From Gammaproteobacteria bacterium UBA3067 (GTDB taxonomy: Bacteria; Pseudomonadota; Gammaproteobacteria; Pseudomonadales; UBA3067), in contig DFBZ01000060.1 of the NCBI GenBank assembly GCA_002366835.1, positions 101,570-165,569 on the forward strand: DNA of 64,000 nucleotides, written 5' to 3'. The translations under genes were made by a program, and so were the position numbers. The notes beneath the pieces were generated by a model. The model saw only the letters and a program-made list of their open reading frames with translations. It made no database searches and had not been told where the DNA came from. Shown piece after piece: positions 19,395-32,458 of this stretch (positions are counted from its first letter, which is position 1; every line of letters begins with the position of its first letter).

Positions 19395-20186
19395 TCAAAT
19401 AGCCAAAGCAAGCCGGTTTAAACCATTACTTTTAATAATACTGCGTATAGCGAGCACATAGCTTTTACCCATTTCCGAATAGCTGCTTAGGCCATCGGCG
19501 AGCTCTTCGCCGGAAACCACTTGGTTTTTCAACGTATACTGATGACGCAGCTCACGTAAGCGAGCATAGGCAGGATGACTGTTGATGTTTTTCATATAAG
19601 CCCGCACCGATTCAGCCGGGCTGGCAAAGCGGCGCACTTCATGGTTTTTACCTTCTGCTCGGTTCTTAGGCACTAGGCCACAACCCCTCTTAAAGCACCA
19701 CTGCCCAAAGTAATTATTGATTTCGCTAGCAAACCTGGATGTCCCCCAAGAGCTTTCCATTGCAGCCTGCGCCAAAATCAAATCAGCGGGCAAAACATCC
19801 ACATGAAGTAACAGTGCCTCAACCAGCTGCCGCTCATCTAAGCCATTAGCTCCCACACGGTATTCCTCGGCCAACCTTGCCAGAAAAACACGATCATACT
19901 CCGCCAGGGAGGCTTTCCTTGTCATTAACAAAAGCGTGGCCCGTTCCGCGAGAACAGCATTATTTTCCCGTTTAATGAGGGGCAACAAAGATTGAATAAA
20001 GCGCTGTTTGCGCCCAGACAAAGCAGGAGCTATCTCTTGAGAAACATTTAATTCAGCATGACTTGATTTTTCCCGGTTATCTGGCAGCGCCTTGGCATAA
20101 GCCGGCTTCCCCCCCAAATAGAACCCACCTACACTCAATACCGAAACTCCCAGCAGAGACGCAGTAAAGATAAGCTTATACAGCAT
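19395..20186 (-). CDS. Bax-like exported glucosaminidase
   Basis: Peptidoglycan hydrolase family with the Bax / GH73-type N-acetylglucosaminidase domain. Signal peptide or anchor at residues 1-31 (ending KPAYA), a linker, then the catalytic domain from about 110: AQAAMESSWGTSRFA with probable catalytic Glu144, followed by NNYFGQWCFKRGCG and the AYMKNINSHPAY segment, as in E. coli Bax. 263 aa is close to the usual length. It acts in the periplasm on cell-wall glycan. Its stop codon lies only 6 bases from the MITE-like element. Confidence 0.88.
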   Translation of the reverse strand: MLYKLIFTASLLGVSVLSVGGFYLGGKPAYAKALPDNREKSSHAELNVSQEIAPALSGRKQRFIQSLLPLIKRENNAVLAERATLLLMTRKASLAEYDRVFLARLAEEYRVGANGLDERQLVEALLLHVDVLPADLILAQAAMESSWGTSRFASEINNYFGQWCFKRGCGLVPKNRAEGKNHEVRRFASPAESVRAYMKNINSHPAYARLRELRHQYTLKNQVVSGEELADGLSSYSEMGKSYVLAIRSIIKSNGLNRLALAI

Positions 20187-20418
20187 TGCCCCCTCCTCTA
20201 TTTCAAGAATGCATAAAAATCAACCTTTCAAATCAAAATCATCTAAAAGGAGCTTTTTCGTTATTTATACCTCCTCACAAATGAACATATACTTAACACT
20301 ACGTTTTTAATAAGAATTTATGTTACGCCGGTAGAATTAGAACCTTGCGACTTTATAGAGCCCCCCGAAAAGCGCCCTATTAACAAGAAAAAAACCGACG
20401 ATACAAGGGACTGTTATT

Positions 20419-20634
20419 ATGAGAAATACATCTTCCGCCATACGCGTTGGCAATAAGACTTATAAAACCAATGAGATGATTAAGCGCGTCTCTGAAGAGA
20501 TTAACCTCTTAGGCTCAAGACTTGAGGAGGTTGATTCCTATGGCCCTTGCTCAAGCGAGCAGCAGGGCAAGATTGTGGACATGATCAAGATACGGTGCGA
20601 GCTGCTCGGCTCACTGTCCAAGAGTTTCGATTAG
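20419..20634 (+). CDS. Small hypothetical protein (71 aa)
   Basis: Not recognised. Soluble, mixed charge, predicted mostly helical after residue 18 (NEMIKRVSEEINLLGSRL; GKIVDMIKIRCELLGSL), two Cys, no membrane segment. AAGGGA lies about 9 bases before the ATG, and a strong terminator follows 70 bases after the stop, so a real single-gene unit is likely. Divergent from the Bax-like gene. Confidence 0.6.
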   Translation: MRNTSSAIRVGNKTYKTNEMIKRVSEEINLLGSRLEEVDSYGPCSSEQQGKIVDMIKIRCELLGSLSKSFD

Positions 20635-20702
20635 CCAAAGCTTCACCCTGAAGCAGGCAAAATGAAGATGCTGACGTCAGCTTAAAATTTACAGTCATCC
20701 AC

Positions 20703-20755
20703 AAAAAAGCCACTCAACCAAGCGTAAAACTACGCATAGCAGAGTGGCTTTTTAT
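20703..20755. terminator. Bidirectional terminator between the 71-aa gene and the SDR operon
   Basis: AAAAAAGCCACTC pairs with GAGTGGCTTTTT; inside it GCGTA pairs with TACGC. A- and T-runs on the two sides let it serve both the + strand small gene and the - strand SDR operon that converges here. Confidence 0.9.
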
Positions 20756-20795
20756 TGCTGAATAAATAATCCTAGAAACCGCAGTAGGATAACAA

Positions 20796-21704
20796 CTACT
20801 TATTCATCGCCTGTATCATCAAGCCCATTTCTTCAGTGGCGTTCCCAGGAACGATATAACCCTCTTCGTTTCTGATTTGCGCAAAGTTATCACGAACTTT
20901 TTCAGCCGTTAATTCTTTATCAAAAATACCCGGAGTAGCGCCGATAAATACACGCCCCACTCGGCCTGCCGCAGCAGAATAGATTTCTGATGATACGGGG
21001 CAGTCTTCATGCGCAAGATATGCAACAATCGGCGTAACCAAAGCAGGGTCCATATCAAACTGATCTGCCATGGGGCCCAGAAGATCTTTGGTCATGCGCG
21101 TTTTAGCGCCAGGTGCCAATATGTTTGCCTTAATGTTGTATTTTGCGCCTTCAAGAGCAACAACATTGGTAAAACCAACAATACCCATTTTTGCGGCACC
21201 ATAGTTAGCTTGACCAAAGTTACCGAAGATACCAGCAGCAGAAGACGTATTAATAATACGGCCATAGTTCTGCTCACGCATGATTTCCCAGGCTGCCTGA
21301 GTAACCCAGACCGTTCCCATTAAATGCACAGCCATAACGGGATCAAACAATTCTGGCGTCATATTGCGAAATGATTTATCACGCAGGATACCGGCGTTAT
21401 TAATCACAATATCTACACCGCCGAAGTTATCAACGGCAGTTTTAATAATTGCAGCGGCAGAATCCCTATTGGCAACGTTATTTCCGTCAACAACCGCTTC
21501 GCCACCCGCCTCTTTAATTTCAGCAACAACTTGCTCAGCAGGGCTAACAGATCCGTCTCCTGATCCGTCAACAGAGCCACCCAAGTCATTCACTACAACT
21601 TTTGCACCACGTGATGCAAGAAACAAGGCGTGAGAACGACCCAAGCCTCCGCCGGCTCCAGTTACTACTGCAACTTTGCCATCATATCGTAATTCGTCAG
21701 ACAT
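20796..21704 (-). CDS. Short-chain dehydrogenase, 17-beta-HSD type 4-like
   Basis: NAD(P)-dependent oxidoreductase. Rossmann motif TGAGGGLGRSHA, NNAG motif, and the catalytic Ser/Tyr/Lys set in INTSSAAGIFGNFGQANYGAAKMG. The extra acidic insert after strand 2 (NDLGGSVDGSGDGS) and the C-terminal region (VFIGATPGIFDKE) match the dehydrogenase part of the peroxisomal multifunctional enzyme type 2, which oxidises 3-hydroxyacyl-CoA or sterol-side-chain intermediates. 302 aa, good GAGAGGG ribosome site. Last gene of the thiolase-DUF35-SDR operon, 61 bases after DUF35. The acyl-CoA substrate is not known; a beta-oxidation-like role follows from the neighbours. Confidence 0.88.
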   Translation of the reverse strand: MSDELRYDGKVAVVTGAGGGLGRSHALFLASRGAKVVVNDLGGSVDGSGDGSVSPAEQVVAEIKEAGGEAVVDGNNVANRDSAAAIIKTAVDNFGGVDIVINNAGILRDKSFRNMTPELFDPVMAVHLMGTVWVTQAAWEIMREQNYGRIINTSSAAGIFGNFGQANYGAAKMGIVGFTNVVALEGAKYNIKANILAPGAKTRMTKDLLGPMADQFDMDPALVTPIVAYLAHEDCPVSSEIYSAAAGRVGRVFIGATPGIFDKELTAEKVRDNFAQIRNEEGYIVPGNATEEMGLMIQAMNK

Positions 21705-21765
21705 GCTTCCCTCTCCTAATGAGTCGTTTGGGCAGAATATCTACCCAAACAGCTTGTATTTATTA

Positions 21766-22167
21766 TTATGCAATTTCAAAAACAGGCAGGTTTTTGCCGC
21801 TACCGGCATCTTCCCAGGCTACTTTTACTTTATCGCCAACCTTTGCTGTATGCACATCCTCCAAACCAACAATATTGGTCATCATGCGAGGGCCTTCAGC
21901 AAGATCAACAAGTGCTACAGCATAAGGGACGGATGCAGCCATAGTGGGTAAACCAGGCTTATGACAAACCGTTATTGCGTAGATAGTGCCCTCACCTGAG
22001 GCATCTTTCCACTCTAGGTTTTCACCATGGCAATGTGGGCAGAAGTTACGTGGGTAGTGGTGCGCTTTACCGCAGTCTTTGCAGAACTGTACACGTAATA
22101 TTTTTTCTTCAGTGCCTTTCCAGAATGGCTCAGCTACTTGGGATGTTCCCATTAACATGCGACTCAT
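21766..22167 (-). CDS. DUF35 / OB-fold zinc-ribbon acyl-CoA-binding partner protein
   Basis: 133 aa from an ATG that overlaps the thiolase stop codon (ATGA). An N-terminal helix (AEPFWKGTEEK) is followed by a rubredoxin-like zinc ribbon, CKDCGK and CPHC, and an OB-fold (GTIYAITVCHKPG; PYAVALVDLAEGPRMMTNIVG). DUF35 proteins bind thiolase-like enzymes and help in CoA-thioester handling, for example ChsH2 with Ltp2 in sterol side-chain degradation. The 4-base overlap with the thiolase-like gene implies translational coupling and a complex. Confidence 0.9.
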   Translation of the reverse strand: MSRMLMGTSQVAEPFWKGTEEKILRVQFCKDCGKAHHYPRNFCPHCHGENLEWKDASGEGTIYAITVCHKPGLPTMAASVPYAVALVDLAEGPRMMTNIVGLEDVHTAKVGDKVKVAWEDAGSGKNLPVFEIA

Positions 22168-23360
22168 AGTGCATCCTCCGTTCCAAGAATCAGTGTAGAA
22201 GTACAGGAAAGAACGCCACCACAACCGTGAGCGACAGCGATATTAACATCATCAACTTGACGGTCAGCTGCCTGGCCAGATACCTGACGAGCGGCTTCAA
22301 CCAGCAAGAACATACCGTACATACCAGGGTGGGTATAAGAAAGACCACCGCCATTGGTGTTTGTTGGCAGTGCACCGCCAGGCCCTAAGCGACCATCAGC
22401 GACAAATGCACCCGCTTCACCTTTTTCGCAGAAGCCAAGATCTTCAAGAGCCAAGGCAACTGTAATGGTAAAGGAGTCATAAGTTTCAACAACATCCACA
22501 TCATTGGGTGTAACACCCGCCATGCTGAATGCCTCACGACCGGAAATTACTCCAGGAGTTGTACAGATATCAGGCATTTCAGAGATCATCATTGAATGAT
22601 CATGTGCTGTACCCGCACCCAATACATAAACAGGCTTTTGCTTGAGGTCTTTTGCGCGTTCAGCGGAAGTCAGAACCACTGCACCAGCACCGTCAGTAAC
22701 CAAGCAGCAGTCAAGACGACGCAAAGGTGTTGCTACCATAGGCGAATCCAGTACGTCCTGGACTGTAATAGGGTCTTGGTGCCGCGCGTTAGGATTTTTT
22801 GATGCCCAGTCACGAGTTGAAACGGCAATCTGAGCCAGTTGCTCAGAAGTAGTGCCGTACAAAGCCATATGGCGGCTTGCTGCCAAAGAATATGCACCAG
22901 AAGGCATAAGGTTTCCGTAAGGAACTTCCCACTCAACCATCGGCATTGGGTTCTTGGGATCCATCATACCCATCATGGCAGACATATCACCTAAGCCTTT
23001 TCCGCGAGCACGTGGAGTCGAAGCAAAATATACCACCGCTACTTCACACATACCTGCAGCGATAGCTAGAGCAGCATGCTGAACATGTACTTCAAAGCTC
23101 GAACCGCCAGTCATAGTACTGTCTGTATAACGTGGAGTAATGCCCATGTGCTCTGCAAGCTCCATGGTTGGCATCATCATACCTGTACCAAACAGGCCGT
23201 CTACATCAGATACTTTTAAGCCTGCGTTATCCAATGCCCCTTTTACCATTTGCACTTCAAGGTCGCGTTCGCTAATCCCTAGCACACCGGTGGGGGATAC
23301 GGCATCGATTGCGCCGACAATCGCCACCTTTCCTCTAAAATCGCTCGGTTTATATGTCAT
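22164..23360 (-). CDS. Thiolase-like (SCP-x/Ltp type) protein lacking the usual nucleophilic cysteine
   Basis: 398-residue thiolase-superfamily protein related to lipid-transfer-protein thiolases. At the position of the N-terminal nucleophilic Cys (about residue 87) it reads MTGGSSFEVHVQHAALAI, with Gly-Ser-Ser and no Cys. The C-terminal NTNGGGLSYTHPGMYG and AHGCGGVLSC motifs keep the His and a Cys. Members of this family that pair with DUF35 proteins include the retro-aldolase Ltp2, which also lacks that Cys. So a C-C cleavage or binding role is more likely than classical thiolysis. AGGAAG precedes the ATG. First gene of the operon; a palindromic operator-like site lies 150 bases upstream. 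Confidence 0.85.
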   Translation of the reverse strand: MTYKPSDFRGKVAIVGAIDAVSPTGVLGISERDLEVQMVKGALDNAGLKVSDVDGLFGTGMMMPTMELAEHMGITPRYTDSTMTGGSSFEVHVQHAALAIAAGMCEVAVVYFASTPRARGKGLGDMSAMMGMMDPKNPMPMVEWEVPYGNLMPSGAYSLAASRHMALYGTTSEQLAQIAVSTRDWASKNPNARHQDPITVQDVLDSPMVATPLRRLDCCLVTDGAGAVVLTSAERAKDLKQKPVYVLGAGTAHDHSMMISEMPDICTTPGVISGREAFSMAGVTPNDVDVVETYDSFTITVALALEDLGFCEKGEAGAFVADGRLGPGGALPTNTNGGGLSYTHPGMYGMFLLVEAARQVSGQAADRQVDDVNIAVAHGCGGVLSCTSTLILGTEDAL

Positions 23361-23807
23361 GATCTTCCTACTCTGTTTTCATGATTATTGTTTACTGGTA
23401 ACCCCACCCCCTAACCAATACTAAAAGCTGGAGCTAGCAGCGAGGAATTTAGGTTCTGGAATATATCTATTCCTAAGATAGAAACCAGGGGACCAGAATC
23501 TCTAATAATTACTTTCAAACGTTTGTTTGAAAGCTGAGGGCGCAGGCTACGGGATATTTATTCTAAAGACAAGTAGGGTAAGTAAATCTCTAGTGACAAT
23601 AGATGCGACATGAGACGACAAAACGCAAATATAACGCGCCAAAAAAAGAGAGGGAAATATATTATCAAGCAAATTCAATTATTTATAACTTTGTCGCCAC
23701 AGCAAAGCAGCCAAACCATAAGTCCAACCACGGAGTTTCAATAGCGGCTACTTCCTGTAGAAACAGGACCGTACCCACCTTTATTGAGCCGATCTTTAGA
23801 GCCCAAA
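23361..23807. other. Gap between the AraC-type gene and the thiolase operon
   Basis: No gene is recognised apart from the palindromic operator described separately. An open frame from 23603 overlaps the end of the AraC-type gene on the other strand and looks non-coding. The operon promoter is expected here, but no convincing -35/-10 pair is seen. Confidence 0.4.
23512..23533. promoter_or_regulatory. Palindromic operator-like site upstream of the thiolase operon
   Basis: CTTTCAAAC and GTTTGAAAG are perfect 9-base inverted arms around GTTT. The core CAAAC-N4-GTTTG fits the binding pattern I recall for PsrA-type TetR regulators of fatty-acid genes. It lies 152-173 bases before the thiolase start, in a 447-base gap. 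Confidence 0.5.
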
Positions 23808-24845
23808 TTATGACTGAAGCTCCAACTCTCGCCCATTAATAAAGTGTTTACGATATCCGCCAGGAGAAACCCCTTCCCAACGCTTAAACGCATGATAGAA
23901 GGTCGAAGCATCTGAAAATCCAAGCCTGGAGGCCAACACCCCCATGCTAACACTGGAGTTCTGCAGCTGGGTCTTCGCCAGCTCATGGCGAAGCTCATCC
24001 CGTAATTCGGCGAAAGAAGCGCCTTCCTGTTTTAACTTCCGTTGCAGGGTGCGCGACGTCATATTGAGATGGCTTGCGACATATTCAACACCCACCGCAC
24101 CGCACCCTATGTTCGTATTAAGGTAGTCCACCACCTGACGCGTAATCTTATAACCGGCAGCTAGTCTATTTAACTGCTCCTCAGCCATCAGCCCTACACG
24201 CTCATGGTATTCAGGAAGGGAGCCAGACAACGGCAGATCAAGCACATCTTTCCTGAATATCAGCTCATTATTGGCACAATTAAAATAGACGGGAACCTGA
24301 AAAACACGGTTATATTCATTTATATAAATAGGCTGGGGGTGAGAGAAGCGCACCTCTTCCAAAGGAAAATCCCCGCCCGTCAACCATCGGAAAATACTGA
24401 ATAGGCGAGATATAACCAGCTCATTAAACGCAACCTGATTTTCACGCAAGGAGGCAAGCCCCGACTGGTAAGAAAGGCTTGCTTGCTTATCACCTACGAC
24501 AAGCTGGAATTGCGCACTGGGGGCAAGCAGGTCTTTAAACTTCACCAGCTCTCTCAGAGCCTCTCTTAGTGTGCGCGCAGAATAAACCAGCTCCATCACA
24601 GTGGAACGGCTGTTATAGCGCGTATTTTCACCAAAATGAAGGCCAAAAGCGGGATCACTTGACGCCTTAATTAAGGCCGTCAGTAAATTTTCAAACTGCT
24701 GCGAGGTCAGAAATTCGTCCTGAGATCCGACAAATGCCGGATCTATATCTGCACTAGCCAGCAGCTCTTCCATATTTAGCTGCTTACTCACCGCGAGATC
24801 AAAAACACCTGACAATATCGATGCAGGAATTAGTTGTTGATTCAT
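23808..24845 (-). CDS. AraC-family transcriptional regulator (OruR/ArcR-like architecture)
   Basis: 345 aa. The first 220 residues form the Arabinose_bd-type ligand domain (PF12625-like: FGLHFGENTRYNSRSTVMELVYSART pattern, given in part as LHFGENTRY). The last 100 residues hold the double helix-turn-helix: YVASHLNMTSRTLQRKLKQE and VLASRLGFSDASTFYHAFKR, followed by GVSPGGYRK. This subfamily usually activates catabolic genes in response to small hydrophobic or amino-acid ligands. It lies upstream of, and on the same strand as, the thiolase-DUF35-SDR operon, so it is a candidate regulator of it; that link is inferred. Confidence 0.9.
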   Translation of the reverse strand: MNQQLIPASILSGVFDLAVSKQLNMEELLASADIDPAFVGSQDEFLTSQQFENLLTALIKASSDPAFGLHFGENTRYNSRSTVMELVYSARTLREALRELVKFKDLLAPSAQFQLVVGDKQASLSYQSGLASLRENQVAFNELVISRLFSIFRWLTGGDFPLEEVRFSHPQPIYINEYNRVFQVPVYFNCANNELIFRKDVLDLPLSGSLPEYHERVGLMAEEQLNRLAAGYKITRQVVDYLNTNIGCGAVGVEYVASHLNMTSRTLQRKLKQEGASFAELRDELRHELAKTQLQNSSVSMGVLASRLGFSDASTFYHAFKRWEGVSPGGYRKHFINGRELELQS

Positions 24846-25388
24846 TTTTATTGTACCGATTCTTGTCTCTTACCTACATTTTATATCTAGGCGAAAAGAC
24901 ATTTATTTTTTTTATGTAAGGTACATCCTTATCCAATAAGCGCTGCTCTGCTCGCCTACCTTCTAATTACGCAGACCCCACCCAACGCGACAAATTAAGT
25001 ACTTTATTATTTTTATGCGCTGGACAAAATTAAAGCAACTTGCGTTATTCTTATTGCCTATCACCCTATTGTCAATCAAATCTCTTCATGTTTAACAAAA
25101 ACTGCTTATGCGAACTATTTCACCACACCACAAATGTCACATTTTCACACATGGCAATCAACTAACGCCCATTTCTCCATAACTAGTGATTAAACAAACC
25201 TGCACTATCACAACTAAACAGATAAATAACTCGTATTCAGCAAACTCAATATAATATATGACAGGTGAAGGCACCCCGATTAGACTATGCCAACTTAATC
25301 TACGCTACAAAATAGCCTGTAAAGATCAGTAACAACAAACTGACACCCAGACAATAGCATCCACATACGCACTTAAAGCATCGCTCAT
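24846..25388. other. AT-rich intergenic region, divergent AraC-type / DUF349 genes
   Basis: 543 bases. I see no coding frame, RNA gene or strong hairpin. It should contain promoters for the AraC-type gene (leftward) and the DUF349-adhC unit (rightward), but neither stands out, and no ribosome-binding site is obvious before the DUF349 start. Confidence 0.4.
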
Positions 25389-29416
<4,028 letters not shown>

Positions 29417-29557
29417 AAAGAGCTTAACGTTATAGAAAATAACAATTGCCAAATTAATTACCGCCTAGATCAGCAGGTTAGTAAAAGCACGCAAGCCTTC
29501 ATATAAGCTCTAACATAGCTAGGCTTGCGCCTCCCCTGTGTGCAACAAGGATGTTCA

Positions 29558-32419
29558 ATGCAAGCACATGTTCAGCCCCCCACACCACAACACTTAAGCT
29601 ATTCCCCCCGCTCACTCCAGCTCCGTCTTTTTATTTTTTTAGCGTTACTGCCTTGTCTGCTGCACCCAACAAATAGCCATGCAATTGATCCACGACTAGA
29701 CTGGTTTAGCTTAGCAACGCCGCATTTTATTATTCACTTCCCTGAAGAAAACGAGGCGCTTGCTGAGCTTATTGCCGAAAGAGCCGAGAGCGCCCACAAA
29801 GAACTCTCCCCCTGGTTTAATTGGCAGCCAAAAGAAAAAACCCACATCGTCCTTAATACGAGTGAAAGCCGAGCAAACGGTTCCGCTTTCGCCATCCCTT
29901 ATAATCGCATCGAACTAAACATGGTCATTCCCGAAGCAGGAGGCAACCTGTCAGACTTTGCTGATTGGTGGACACTGCTAATCACCCATGAGTACGCACA
30001 CATCCTCCACCTAGATAAAAAAGTGGGAGTTCCTCTTTTCCTGCGCCAAACCCTTGGCCGTGTTCCAGCATTTTATCCCAACCTGTTTCAACCTCGCTGG
30101 ATTATTGAAGGCCTCGCCACCTATATTGAAACCGATAATGAAAATCAAACCGGCCGCGGCCAAAGCAGCGCCTTCAATATGATGATCAACGAAGAACTCG
30201 GCCAGGGTTTAAAATCACTGCGCCAAATCAACATTCATGAAAGCAACTGGCCCTACAGCAGCGCCTACCTGTATGGCAGCTATTTTTTTGAATTTCTTGA
30301 ACAGGAATATGGTGAAGAAAAAACCAAAGCCTTTATTGCTGAATACAGCAACAACATCATCCCCTTCGCACTGAATACCACCAGCAGCACTGTTTTTGAC
30401 AAATCTCTTTACAGCTTGTGGAAAGACTATGAACACTATTTAAAAACCAATATCGCCATCCCCGCCTTAGCTGGAGACAAACAACAGGCGCTTACCGAAA
30501 AAGGATACCTACAAGGCCCATTACAAAGCGACAATGACAGGGCGCTATTATTTATTCAAAACAATGGTGAACGTCACACAGCACTATGGAAAATAAACCA
30601 ACAGGGAGACAAAGAGAAAATAACAGAACTGCAATCAGGTGCATCCTTCGACTTCCACAAGCGCGGTGGTTTCATCATCAGCCAAGCGGAAGTCTGCGAA
30701 GAATATAACGTATATTATGACCTCTTTATTCTCACCAAGAACGACACTACTCCACAACAAATTACGCACTGCGCACAATACCACTACGCCAGCTGGCACC
30801 CATCGGGAAATAAAATTGCAGCCATAAAGGTAAACCCTTTATACAGCCAAATCGACCTACTTAAAAAAGATGGCTCCTTCATAAAGACCCTCTGGAAAAG
30901 CAATAAAAACGAGCGCCTCAGTGCTTTAGACTGGAATCAAGATGGCAGCAAAATAATCACCTCTTTACATAAAACTAATACTGGATGGAACCTTTATGAG
31001 CTAGATACTAACAAAGGCTCTATGCGCAGCCTGACAAATGACTGGGCGGAAAAGTCTGCGCCACGGTACCAGAAAAATGGGCACATCATCTATTCCGCCG
31101 ATTACGATGGCGTGAGTAATATCTATAAAATAAATTCGACAAGCGGAAAGGTTTTAAAACTTAGCCAGGGAAATAAAGGCAAATTCCACCCCCTATTGAC
31201 TGAAAAAAACGAAACGTCACACCTAAGCTATATGCAATATGGCCCCACAGGCCTCAACATATACCAACAAAAAGAAATCATCGCTAATGCCTACACCGTT
31301 AAACCTGATTTACGGATAACAGAAAATAAAAAGGCAACAGAAAAAGTTACGCCATATTCACCAGCAAACACAGCACAGGGCTACTCCCCATGGCCATCTT
31401 TAATCGCACCCAGCTGGATACCGAATTTTTTTGTTTCCAGTGATCAAAGTTTTATTGGAGCGATACTTATGGGTGCCGATGCACTGCAAAACCATAAGTA
31501 CGAAATCTCCCTCGCCTACGAGGCGCAATATGAACAGCTCTACAGCAATATAAACTATCAATACAATGACCGCCTATTTATCAACTATGAACATGATAAG
31601 CGTTATTTTTTCTCACAGGAAAGGCTCGACTTCATTCTCAACACAGACCAGATCGAAGCTTACTACCTCGTCCCAAGTTCAACACTGGAAGCACAATGGA
31701 ATATTCTGCTCGGTGGCGAGTTTATTTATAATTCATGGGATCAATTCTCACCTTTTTTTATTAAGCCGGATTCATCACGAAGCCAGCTACTTGGCGTTGC
31801 TGTTTTATACAACAGTAGCCACCGCTATTTACGAGGTATTAGCGATACTGAAGGGCGACAAGTTTATGTGGCGGCGGAAAATATCCGTCTATTTGACAAT
31901 AATATCCGTGGCGATAGCCTGACATTTGACTGGCGCGAATATATCCCCCTTAGCGACGCTCACACTCTTGCGTTGCGTGGCGTCCATGCCCGAAGCTCCT
32001 CACCCAGTGTTCGCTATTTTCTTGGCGATGATTTCAGCGATCCTTTCAATAATATCGGCAACATATTCAATCGCCAAGATTACCCCTTAAGGGGATACGA
32101 TCAGTCTCTCGAAAAACTCAGCGGGAATCGCTTATTCCTAGGCAGTGCCGAGTGGCGCTTCCCCATTACCAATATCGAACGCACACTTATGTCTCCTCCG
32201 GTGGGAATACAAAAAGTACATGGCAAGCTGTTTATAGAATCTGGCGCAGCCTGGACAGCGGGTATCAATGAGAGGGAGTTCTACAGCAGCAGGGGCGTCG
32301 AACTAATCGCTGAAGCAAGATTATTTTATTACTACCCCGTTAATCTGCGCTTGGGTTACGCAAAAACAGAAGAAAAAGACGGGGATAACTTTTATGGCAG
32401 TCTTGGGGTATCCTTCTAA
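29558..32419 (+). CDS. Zincin-type peptidase fused to a beta-propeller and an outer-membrane beta-barrel
   Basis: A 953-residue envelope protein from the ATG with AAGGA 6 bases upstream. Signal peptide to about residue 43 (ALLPCLLHPTNSHA). Residues about 50-290 are a peptidase MA-like domain: H144-E145-x-x-H148 in ITHEYAHILHLD and a third ligand Glu184 in EGLATYIET. Residues about 300-600 contain TolB-like WD/propeller repeats (YASWHPSGNKIAAIKV; LSALDWNQDGSKIITSL; GHIIYSADYDGVSNIYKI). The last 300 residues resemble the Omp85/surface-antigen barrel, with NRQDYPLRGYDQSLEKLSGN and a final aromatic residue (GSLGVSF). A membrane-anchored protease acting at or outside the outer membrane is likely; the substrate is unknown. 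Single-gene transcript. Confidence 0.8.
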   Translation: MQAHVQPPTPQHLSYSPRSLQLRLFIFLALLPCLLHPTNSHAIDPRLDWFSLATPHFIIHFPEENEALAELIAERAESAHKELSPWFNWQPKEKTHIVLNTSESRANGSAFAIPYNRIELNMVIPEAGGNLSDFADWWTLLITHEYAHILHLDKKVGVPLFLRQTLGRVPAFYPNLFQPRWIIEGLATYIETDNENQTGRGQSSAFNMMINEELGQGLKSLRQINIHESNWPYSSAYLYGSYFFEFLEQEYGEEKTKAFIAEYSNNIIPFALNTTSSTVFDKSLYSLWKDYEHYLKTNIAIPALAGDKQQALTEKGYLQGPLQSDNDRALLFIQNNGERHTALWKINQQGDKEKITELQSGASFDFHKRGGFIISQAEVCEEYNVYYDLFILTKNDTTPQQITHCAQYHYASWHPSGNKIAAIKVNPLYSQIDLLKKDGSFIKTLWKSNKNERLSALDWNQDGSKIITSLHKTNTGWNLYELDTNKGSMRSLTNDWAEKSAPRYQKNGHIIYSADYDGVSNIYKINSTSGKVLKLSQGNKGKFHPLLTEKNETSHLSYMQYGPTGLNIYQQKEIIANAYTVKPDLRITENKKATEKVTPYSPANTAQGYSPWPSLIAPSWIPNFFVSSDQSFIGAILMGADALQNHKYEISLAYEAQYEQLYSNINYQYNDRLFINYEHDKRYFFSQERLDFILNTDQIEAYYLVPSSTLEAQWNILLGGEFIYNSWDQFSPFFIKPDSSRSQLLGVAVLYNSSHRYLRGISDTEGRQVYVAAENIRLFDNNIRGDSLTFDWREYIPLSDAHTLALRGVHARSSSPSVRYFLGDDFSDPFNNIGNIFNRQDYPLRGYDQSLEKLSGNRLFLGSAEWRFPITNIERTLMSPPVGIQKVHGKLFIESGAAWTAGINEREFYSSRGVELIAEARLFYYYPVNLRLGYAKTEEKDGDNFYGSLGVSF

Positions 32420-32458
32420 AGTACCAAGGTATTGAGAACAGGGAAACAAGCTTTTCTG

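Noticed and set aside
20796..24845. Full steroid-degradation cluster
   Set aside because: Only a thiolase-like/DUF35/SDR trio and a regulator are present; no ring-cleavage genes are nearby, so a sterol substrate stays a hypothesis.
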